20,071 nucleotides of DNA, from assembly GCA_016931555.1 (NCBI GenBank), contig JAFGEM010000118.1:1-20071 (forward strand), given 5' to 3'. Shown piece after piece: positions 7,244 to 13,143 of the stretch (positions are counted from its first letter, which is position 1; the number at the start of each line of letters is the position of its first letter). The notes below the pieces were generated by a model that saw nothing but the letters and a program-made list of their open reading frames with translations, was not told where the DNA came from and ran no database searches. Origin of the DNA: Candidatus Iainarchaeum sp. (lineage in GTDB: Archaea; Iainarchaeota; Iainarchaeia; Iainarchaeales; GCA-2688035). A program made the translations under genes and the position numbers.

Positions 7244-7290
7244 CCCTTAAATGCTCAATTAGAATTTTTGCTCTCAAAAACTTTAAAAAT
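7244..7290 (-). promoter_or_regulatory. Candidate promoter region of EF-1A
   Basis: Two TATA-like boxes lie on the minus strand: ATTTTTAAAG (7281-7290) and CATTTAAGGG (7244-7253). They would start transcripts about 70 and 40 nt upstream of the EF-1A ATG. Either could drive EF-1A separately from the upstream cluster. The rest of the interval 7291-7408 is AT-rich, with a T6 run at 7344-7349 that could terminate the transcript from the acidic ORF. No gene is visible in it. Confidence 0.4.
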
Positions 7291-7343
7291 CAATGCTTTT
7301 ATGCGGGTTTTAGCGTATTTTGAGGCATTTCATTCCGAGCTCC

Positions 7344-7349
7344 AAAAAA
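7344..7349 (-). terminator. Possible T-run terminator after the acidic ORF
   Basis: On the minus strand CCCGCTTTTTTGG lies about 60 nt after the stop of the acidic ORF and before the EF-1A promoter candidates. T-runs like this are sufficient for termination by archaeal RNA polymerase. There is no convincing hairpin. Confidence 0.3.
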
Positions 7350-7408
7350 GCGGGAAAACAGCATTTTAGTACTGCTTAACTTTTTTTGCTTTTTATTGAA
7401 ATTATTCT

Positions 7409-7618
7409 TTATTCTTCCTCTTCAGAGTTTTCTTCCTGTGTCTCTTCCTCTGAGCCTTCTTCTGTGCCCTCTGTTTCTTCTTCTGAGCTTTCCTGTTCTT
7501 CAGAATCCGTTGTTTCCTCTTCAGATTCTTCTGAGTCTTCAGTATTTTCCTCTTCTGAACCTTCCTCAGAACCAGATTCTTCTTCCTGAGTTTCTTCCTG
7601 TGTCTCTTCTTCTGTCAT
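7409..7618 (-). CDS. Hyperacidic 69-residue low-complexity protein
   Basis: I do not recognise this gene. The 69 residues use only eight amino-acid types (M, T, E, Q, S, G, N, D). By my count 37 are Glu and 2 Asp; there is no Lys, Arg, His, aromatic or aliphatic residue after Met1. It must be intrinsically disordered. Two features argue that it is translated: AGGAGGAA with an 8-nt spacer precedes the ATG, among the strongest ribosome binding sites here, and it lies 37 nt after EF-2 inside a conserved operon. The element EETQEE occurs near both ends, suggesting growth by repeat expansion. Possible roles are a soluble polyanionic chaperone or a nucleic-acid-mimic tail for basic ribosomal proteins, but this is only a guess. 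It could also be a remnant of a longer acidic tail. All lines of evidence come from composition and context, not homology. Confidence 0.7.
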   Translation of the reverse strand: MTEEETQEETQEEESGSEEGSEEENTEDSEESEEETTDSEEQESSEEETEGTEEGSEEETQEENSEEEE

Positions 7619-7626
7619 TCAAAATT

Positions 7627-7631
7627 CCTCC
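7627..7631 (-). promoter_or_regulatory. Shine-Dalgarno of the acidic ORF
   Basis: GGAGG within TTAGGAGGAATT, 8 nt before the ATG at 7618. It is the main evidence that this low-complexity frame is a real gene. Confidence 0.65.
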
Positions 7632-7655
7632 TAATCAGGTTATTTTTTGTATTTT

Positions 7656-9848
7656 TTATTCTAAAAAGAATTGCCATGCTTTGGGCTTTGGCTCCAAGCC
7701 CTTTCTCTTGCGCACTTCTTCCACAATAGATTCCTGCAATTCCCGCGGCAATTGCTCATAGCCCGAGTATTCTGCAGTCCATACAGCCCTGCCTTGGGTT
7801 GCTCCGCGCATGTCTGCGCTGAATCCAATTAGCTCTTTCACAGGCGCTTTTGCAATAACCACATTAGTGTCTGTTTCAGTGCGCATTTCAGAAATCTGCG
7901 TTCTTTTTGCGCCCAATTGCTTTGTTACTGCCCCCAAATAATCTGCTGGGACAGTAATTGTCAGTAATTGCTTTGGCTCTAAAAGAATTGGGTTTGTTGA
8001 GAGAACGCATGCGTATATTGTTCTTGTGATTGCAGGCAATACCTGTGCAGGCCCGCGGTGAATGCTGTCCTCGTGCAAAGTAGCGTCTTCCAAAAAAACC
8101 ATTATGCCAGTGCATTTTTCCTTTGCAAGAGCCCCTGAATCCATTGCATCCTGGAAACCCTGTATTACAAGCTCTTTGATTTCGTGCAGTGCAACTATTC
8201 CGCGAGTAGCGTCAATTAACAGGTTGTTGTTATGGACACACCAAGTTTTTTTAGTGTAATCCTTTGCAATTCCGCATTCCAAAAGCTTGTCCATTATTTC
8301 CCTGTCTTTTGGGCGTATTTTTGCCTCAATTTTGGCTTCAATTAGCTTTTCCATTACATCCGCAGGCACTGGTTCTACCCTTATTTTAAATTTGTTGTGC
8401 CTGTTTGGCGAAACCCCTTCTAATGTTTCTGATTTCTTTGTAATAGTTTCCTTGTAAACAACAATTGGGTTTCCAACAACAATTGGAATCTTGTGGGAGG
8501 TTTCAATCCTATACCTGTTTACATCCAAGTGCAGTTCTCCCATTCCTGAAAGCAAGTGTTCGCCTGTTTCCTGGTTTATCGAGGCCCGCAAATTTGGGTC
8601 TTCTTTTGTCAATTGCCTGATAACCTGAATTAATTTCGGCAAATCCTTTGTCTGCTTTGCCTCAATGCTGACAGTCATTACTGGCTCTACATTGGATTTA
8701 AAGCTTTCGAATTCTTTCATTTCAATTGTTGAAATTGTTTCTCCCGCATAAACCTCTTTCAGTCCGACTATTGCTGCAACATTTCCCGCTTCTGCCTTTG
8801 AAACGTCAATAAAATCCGGGCCCATGAAAACCCCTACTTTTTGCACGCGCACATCTTTTTGCATTCCCAAGAGCTTTATTATTGTTCCGTTTCTGAGTGT
8901 TCCTGCATAAATGCGCCCTGTTGCAATGTCTCCAACATGCGGGTTTACGCTTACGTCAGTAACCATCATTGCAACGTCTCCTTTTGCACTGCAGGATTCC
9001 ATTGCCTTTCCAATCTCTGAGTTTGCGTCGCCGTTCCAGATTGCTCTGGTCCTGTACTTTTGTGCTTCCAATGGGTTTGGCAAGTGCTTTATCACCATTT
9101 CGAGCACAACCTCAAAAACAGGGCTTACTTCCGCAAGCTTTTTTTGGTCGTCATTCTTCAGGTGTTCATAAACATTTTTGAAGTTAATTTTGGATTTTTC
9201 CATGTAGGGAACGGAAACAGCCCACTTTTTTTTCGCGGAGCCGAATGCAACGCTTCCGTTTGCAGGGTTTACAAGCCAGTTTGCTTTGAATTCGTCAGGC
9301 ACGTTTTTTGTTATTAGCTTGTTTACCTGTGCAATTACATTTACAAAGCGCTTTTGCATTTCCTCTTCGGAAACCTGCAGCTCGTTGATGAGCCTGTCAA
9401 CCTTGTTAATGAACAAAACTGGCTTTACAAATTCCTTTAAGGCCTGCCTAATGACTGTTTCTGTTTGTGGCATTACTCCCTCTACTGCATCTACAACTAC
9501 TACAACGCCGTCTACAGCGCGCATTGCCCTTATTACCTCTCCCGTAAAGTCAACATGCCCTGGAGTATCAATAATGTTGATAAGGTTCTTTTTTCCTTTG
9601 GTTTCAAAGACAAGTGAAATGTTTGCAGAGTTAATTGTTATCCCGCGGGCCTGTTCTTGGTCTTCGTAATCCATTACCATTGCGTCTCCTGCAACATCTT
9701 GGCTAATCAGGCCTGCGGCAGCAATGAGAGCGTCAGATAAAGTAGTTTTTCCGTGGTCAATATGGGCTACTATCCCTATGTTTCTAATGGTTTCTCTGTT
9801 TTCCATCATGTGTTCAGTCAGTTTTACCATGTCTTCCCGTTTTCCCAT
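7656..9848 (-). CDS. fusA: Translation elongation factor 2 (EF-2)
   Basis: GTPase that translocates tRNA and mRNA on the ribosome; 730 residues, the usual archaeal length. G motifs: AHIDHGKT (28-35), RGITI (switch I, about 68-72), DTPGH (94-98) and NKVD (148-151). The domain-IV tip has LHEDSIHRGPAQ with the diphthamide-acceptor histidine at residue 597, so a diphthamide pathway elsewhere in the genome is expected. The C-terminus ends in the family-like RKRKGL...AWQFFLE. The ATG at 9848 is preceded by GGTG with a 5-nt spacer and matches the usual start of archaeal EF-2 (basic residues, then a helix before the G1 loop). It lies 26 nt after rps7, in its conserved place in the cluster. Confidence 0.98.
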   Translation of the reverse strand: MGKREDMVKLTEHMMENRETIRNIGIVAHIDHGKTTLSDALIAAAGLISQDVAGDAMVMDYEDQEQARGITINSANISLVFETKGKKNLINIIDTPGHVDFTGEVIRAMRAVDGVVVVVDAVEGVMPQTETVIRQALKEFVKPVLFINKVDRLINELQVSEEEMQKRFVNVIAQVNKLITKNVPDEFKANWLVNPANGSVAFGSAKKKWAVSVPYMEKSKINFKNVYEHLKNDDQKKLAEVSPVFEVVLEMVIKHLPNPLEAQKYRTRAIWNGDANSEIGKAMESCSAKGDVAMMVTDVSVNPHVGDIATGRIYAGTLRNGTIIKLLGMQKDVRVQKVGVFMGPDFIDVSKAEAGNVAAIVGLKEVYAGETISTIEMKEFESFKSNVEPVMTVSIEAKQTKDLPKLIQVIRQLTKEDPNLRASINQETGEHLLSGMGELHLDVNRYRIETSHKIPIVVGNPIVVYKETITKKSETLEGVSPNRHNKFKIRVEPVPADVMEKLIEAKIEAKIRPKDREIMDKLLECGIAKDYTKKTWCVHNNNLLIDATRGIVALHEIKELVIQGFQDAMDSGALAKEKCTGIMVFLEDATLHEDSIHRGPAQVLPAITRTIYACVLSTNPILLEPKQLLTITVPADYLGAVTKQLGAKRTQISEMRTETDTNVVIAKAPVKELIGFSADMRGATQGRAVWTAEYSGYEQLPRELQESIVEEVRKRKGLEPKPKAWQFFLE

Positions 9849-9874
9849 AATAACACCAAAAAAAGTCTTTTTTA

Positions 9875-10612
9875 TTATCTCGATGATTTTGCTATTCTTT
9901 CCACTTCATCGCGCCTCTTTACTGAAAAGCTCTTGCTTTCTTCCTTTGAAGCGAGAATTATTTCTTCCGCAAGCGCTTCCTCTGCTTTTTTCTTGTTGTT
10001 AAAGCTCCCTGAGAATGCTGCAAGTGCAATGTTTTTCAGGGCTTCATCGACTCTTTTCATTGGGGCAACGTCGACAGCCTGCGTGTACATTATTCCCCCG
10101 CGCTTGATTCTTGTCACGTCTTCCCTTGGAGCCGAGTTTTCAATTGCGCGTATCAAAACCTGTATTGGGTTTTGCTTTGTTTCTGCTTCAACGATTTCCA
10201 AGGCTTTTTCAACTATGTGCATTGACTGCAGTTTTTTGCCGCAGCTGCCTCTTCCGCGGATGTATTTTCCGCTTAACTTTCTTTTTCCCTGCCCAGAGCG
10301 CATTACCTTGTTGATTAGCCTTTCCACAATGCTTATGTTTGCCTTTTCAAATCTCTTTGTAACAGTTCTTCCAAAAGTGTGGGGAATGTGCTTGGTTTTC
10401 AGATTAACGTAGCGTGCAAGGCTGGCGTCGTTAATAGTAACATCTTCAGTGCCCCATTTTCCAAAAATAAGCGGTTCCGCAAAAGTGTCTCCTGTCTGCT
10501 TGGGTTCTTTATGGCGTGTTTCCCCTGGCTTTGCCTCTTTATTTTCCTCGGCAAGCTGTTCCACTGCCTCTTTGCCCTTTGCTTCCTTTTTGCTCTCAAC
10601 AGCGGGTTCCAT
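9875..10612 (-). CDS. rps7: Ribosomal protein uS7 (S7) with charged N-terminal extension
   Basis: Small-subunit protein that nucleates the 30S head; 245 residues. The S7 core begins around residue 45 (FAEPLIFGKWG) and includes LINKVMRSGQGKRK, the helix region MHIVEKALEIV, and GGIMYTQAVDVAPMKRVDEA. Archaeal S7 is usually about 190-215 residues. The extra length is an N-terminal Lys/Glu-rich stretch of about 42 residues with no predicted fold. The start is supported by CGTGAT with a 5-T spacer directly before the ATG. It follows rps12 by 12 nt and precedes EF-2 by 26 nt, the same order as the bacterial str operon, so it is very likely cotranscribed. Confidence 0.96.
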   Translation of the reverse strand: MEPAVESKKEAKGKEAVEQLAEENKEAKPGETRHKEPKQTGDTFAEPLIFGKWGTEDVTINDASLARYVNLKTKHIPHTFGRTVTKRFEKANISIVERLINKVMRSGQGKRKLSGKYIRGRGSCGKKLQSMHIVEKALEIVEAETKQNPIQVLIRAIENSAPREDVTRIKRGGIMYTQAVDVAPMKRVDEALKNIALAAFSGSFNNKKKAEEALAEEIILASKEESKSFSVKRRDEVERIAKSSR

Positions 10613-10617
10613 AAAAA

Positions 10618-10622
10618 ATCAC
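10618..10622 (-). promoter_or_regulatory. GTGAT-type ribosome binding site of rps7
   Basis: GTGAT followed by five T and the ATG at 10612. It pairs with the 5' part of the anti-Shine-Dalgarno (AUCAC of AUCACCUCC) rather than the usual CCUCC. The same motif and spacing precede rpoA1, and a near copy precedes rpoH. Confidence 0.5.
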
Positions 10623-10624
10623 GT

Positions 10625-11059
10625 TTACCTCTTAACCTTTTCCTTCTTTCCGGATCTCAGCATTTCAAGGCATTGCCCGTTAACATGTGTTACCCTGTAT
10701 TTTACTCCCCATAGATCCCCTTTTGGGCCGCCTTTTGCGCCTCCAATGCCTTCTACAATTACTTCATCATGCTCGTCAATATATTTTATTGCCCCGTCAT
10801 ATGGTGCCAATGCAGTCAATTGCTTTCCATTTTTTGTCAATTGCACGCGCACGCATTTTCTTATGCCTGAATTAGGCTGTTTTGCTGTTACGCCGCGCTT
10901 TTCAATTACTATTCCGCGCGCCTGTGGCGAACCCTCAAGCAAATCATACTTTTTTGTCAAACCCTTCTTTTTTCTTTTATAATAAGGGTCTTTCCACTGC
11001 CATTTTTTCCTGTTGTCTTCCAGGCTTCTTGCAGCGAATTCTCCTCGTGCCATAATCAT
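10625..11059 (-). CDS. rps12: Ribosomal protein uS12 (S12)
   Basis: Decoding-centre protein of the small subunit; 144 residues. Hallmarks are GEFAARSL near the N-terminus, WKDPYYKRKKKGLTKKYD, the universal KQPNSGIRKCVRVQL (Gln-Pro-Asn-Ser at 61-64) and a second conserved loop, GIGGAKGGPKGDLWGVKY. The ATG at 11059 overlaps the nusA stop (ATGA), giving translational coupling. An in-frame ATG at 11053 would give MARGEF and is nearly as likely, since AAGG lies upstream of both. The C-terminus (GKKEKVKR) is short and basic. The gene sits between nusA and rps7, as in most archaea. Confidence 0.97.
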   Translation of the reverse strand: MIMARGEFAARSLEDNRKKWQWKDPYYKRKKKGLTKKYDLLEGSPQARGIVIEKRGVTAKQPNSGIRKCVRVQLTKNGKQLTALAPYDGAIKYIDEHDEVIVEGIGGAKGGPKGDLWGVKYRVTHVNGQCLEMLRSGKKEKVKR

Positions 11060-11478
11060 CTTATCCTTATTTCCTCAATGCCATAATTTCTTTCCGCAAT
11101 TTTTTTTATGCGCTTCAGCTTCTGGCTGTTGTTGAGCATTTTGCTCTTGTTCTCTGCATCCAGGGAAACAAAAACAACTTTTTTTCCGTTATCTGTGTTC
11201 TGCTCAACATTCTTGAATGTAATGTTGTAAAACGCCTTTTTCACAAACTCTTCCGGGGTTCCGCAGAAAGGCAGTATTTCAACCTTTTTTTTCAGCTTTT
11301 TAGAAAGCTTTTGAATGTTCAGGGCGTTTTTTCCTATTGCTTTTCCCATGTTTTCTGCTTTTACCACAAACGTTATAGTATCGCCGAGCACAACACAATC
11401 CCTTGCATTAGCCCCTGAGACACTGCTAAGTTCGTTCAGGTAAAAAATTTCTTCAGCTCCAAGACGCATTTCTTTCAC
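11056..11478 (-). CDS. nusA: NusA-like KH-domain transcription factor
   Basis: Archaeal NusA homologue of 140 residues made only of KH domains, without the N-terminal polymerase-binding or S1 domains of bacterial NusA; this is its normal archaeal form. It binds RNA and is thought to act in elongation/termination or in ribosomal RNA synthesis. The first KH unit has VVKAENMGKAIGKNALNIQK. The second KH segment runs over about 75-140 and ends EEIRIR. The GxxG loop at 49-52 reads G-K-N-A rather than G-K-x-G. The longest frame starts at a GTG (11478) that overlaps the rpl30e stop by 4 nt; an ATG at 11469, three codons in, is the alternative, and neither has a clear ribosome binding site. The overlaps on both sides point to tight coupling with rpl30e and rps12. 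Confidence 0.9.
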   Translation of the reverse strand: MKEMRLGAEEIFYLNELSSVSGANARDCVVLGDTITFVVKAENMGKAIGKNALNIQKLSKKLKKKVEILPFCGTPEEFVKKAFYNITFKNVEQNTDNGKKVVFVSLDAENKSKMLNNSQKLKRIKKIAERNYGIEEIRIR

Positions 11479-11789
11479 TGTTTATTTTTTGGTAAATCCA
11501 AAACCTTGCTCTTCCCTTGCTTTCGAATGCACAGGCAGGAAATAATAAATGGTTTGCCACAAATACTGCCCAATTCAACTGATGTTCCAGAGAATTCAAA
11601 GAATGGGATTTTAGCAATTTCACACTGTTGCTTTATCTTTTCTTTGATTCGCTTTTGCACATTAGAGCTTAGAATAATTAGTTCTGCATTACCTTTTAAA
11701 ATATTCTTTTCTGACTGTTTGAATCCAAATTCGACTTTTCCAGTGTCTACTGCCCTTCGTATTTCCTTATTTGCATCAATTTTTGCCAT
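11475..11789 (-). CDS. rpl30e: Ribosomal protein eL30 (L30e)
   Basis: Large-subunit protein of the L7Ae/L30e RNA-binding family, present in archaea and eukaryotes only; 104 residues. Family features are DANKEIRRAVDTGKVEFG at the N-terminus, KGNAELIILSSNV and IPFFEFSGTSVELGSICGKP. The position between rpoA2 and nusA is the standard archaeal one. The ATG at 11789 is preceded by GAGG with a T-rich spacer of about 10 nt. The 49-nt gap to rpoA2 is AT-rich and is the only sizeable break in this part of the cluster. Confidence 0.95.
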   Translation of the reverse strand: MAKIDANKEIRRAVDTGKVEFGFKQSEKNILKGNAELIILSSNVQKRIKEKIKQQCEIAKIPFFEFSGTSVELGSICGKPFIISCLCIRKQGKSKVLDLPKNKQ

Positions 11790-11838
11790 ATAAAAAAACC
11801 CTCAAAGAAGTTTGCCTTCGAAAAATTTTTAATTGATA

Positions 11839-13131
11839 TTATTTTTTGCCTGGGTTTGCCTTCATTACAAGTTCCACTATCCCTGTGCCTACTTTTATTG
11901 GCTGCCCGACAATAATGTTTTCCACTACTCCGCGCAGCTCTTCTTTTTCTCCCCTAAAAGTTGCGTCGAGCAAGTGCTTTACTGTTTCTTCAAACGCAGC
12001 CCTTGCAAACGGGCTTGTTTTGCCTCGTGTTATTCCCGTTCTTACAATTCCTTTAACGTCTCCAGTAAAAGTCATTAAGTCAGCCAAAAGCATGAGGTGC
12101 CTTATGTCAATTGAAATTCCGTTTTCGGAAAAAGTCTTGTGCAGTTCGTTTGCAATCATTGCCCTTCCTGCCTCAATTCCCAAAACCTTGCTTGTTTCGC
12201 TTATGTCATTTGTCCGTGTTTTGTTGCCGTTGATTTCATCTATCTTTAAGATTGCTTTGAGGTTTGAGCCTGAGGTTTTAATGACCATTTCATTGTCTTC
12301 CTCTGCAATCAAAACCTTCTCCATTCCTTTGACTCCCTGAATGCGGGAATTCAAAAGCTTTAGAAGCGCTTTTCTTACCTTTAAGAGAGACTCGCGTTTT
12401 CCGAGCGTGAATTGTACACTGTTTTTTTTCTGGTGCGACTCGAGCTTTAAACCTGCCTTTATTTTTGAAATTAATTCTTTTTCATCCAAATAATGCTCTT
12501 TCAAATCCTTTTCTCGCAATTCAAGTGTGATTGTTTTGTTTGCAAAATCCTCATGCAAATCTACAACGTCCTTTAAGCGGATTTCAACCAATTTTTTTGC
12601 AAACTTTGCTGCCTTGTCCCTGTCCTTATTTAGAGGGGGCTGGAGAAATATTGTCATTGTAGGGTATTTTGCCTTGCTTCTGCCGTCAACAATCTCTTCA
12701 ACGCGCTGTATTCCTGAGCCAACGCTTACCTCGGCAGCTCCCGCATAGTGCTTTGTTCTCAATGTTAATTGTGTTCCCGGTTCGCCCATGCTCTGTGCAG
12801 CAACAATTCCGACTGCTTCCCCCGGTTCAACATGTAGCGCTGAAAATCTATCATTAATTCTTTCAATCAGTGCATCAACCTTTGGCTTTGTAAGCTTTTC
12901 CCTTTCCGCAATCAGTGCAATCTGAACCATAACCCAGTAGGGCAAAGGCTGGTCTTCCCAGTCTTCTTTTTCGGCTTCCGGAATAACGCGTTCCTTGGTT
13001 TTTTTGCCTCTTTTTTTGGCTGACTTTTCCTCTTTCTTTTTTTCATCTCCTTTTTCCTCTGGCTCTTCCTCTTCCTCAGCGTCAAGCTCTTCTTCTTCGA
13101 GAATATTGTCCAGTTCTTTTTCCTCTTCCAT
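11839..13131 (-). CDS. rpoA2: DNA-directed RNA polymerase subunit A'' (C-terminal part of the largest subunit)
   Basis: The C-terminal portion of the largest RNA polymerase subunit, 430 residues, equivalent to the end of bacterial beta'. It holds the trigger loop: EPGEAVGIVAAQSMGEPGTQ, then LTLRTKHYAG, with the catalytic histidine at 128. The residue before that histidine is Lys127; nearly all polymerases have Phe there (TFH). The jaw region and the end (VENIIVGQPIKVGTGIVELV) are normal for the family. Residues 1 to about 50 are an unusual extension, first Glu-rich and then Lys/Arg-rich, with no counterpart in typical A''. The ATG at 13131 has GAGG with a 7-nt spacer and lies 12 nt after rpoA1. 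The split from A' is the usual archaeal one. Confidence 0.97.
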   Translation of the reverse strand: MEEEKELDNILEEEELDAEEEEEPEEKGDEKKKEEKSAKKRGKKTKERVIPEAEKEDWEDQPLPYWVMVQIALIAEREKLTKPKVDALIERINDRFSALHVEPGEAVGIVAAQSMGEPGTQLTLRTKHYAGAAEVSVGSGIQRVEEIVDGRSKAKYPTMTIFLQPPLNKDRDKAAKFAKKLVEIRLKDVVDLHEDFANKTITLELREKDLKEHYLDEKELISKIKAGLKLESHQKKNSVQFTLGKRESLLKVRKALLKLLNSRIQGVKGMEKVLIAEEDNEMVIKTSGSNLKAILKIDEINGNKTRTNDISETSKVLGIEAGRAMIANELHKTFSENGISIDIRHLMLLADLMTFTGDVKGIVRTGITRGKTSPFARAAFEETVKHLLDATFRGEKEELRGVVENIIVGQPIKVGTGIVELVMKANPGKK

Positions 13132-13143
13132 TTTAACGCCTCT

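Noticed and set aside
7188..7277. 30-residue N-terminal extension of EF-1A
   Set aside because: No similarity to EF-1A, and the GGAGGT clearly serves the ATG at 7187.
7386..7761. Ser-rich and Leu-rich frames on the plus strand opposite the acidic ORF
   Set aside because: They are the complement of GAA/GAG-rich codons. The minus frame has the ribosome binding site and fits the direction of the cluster.
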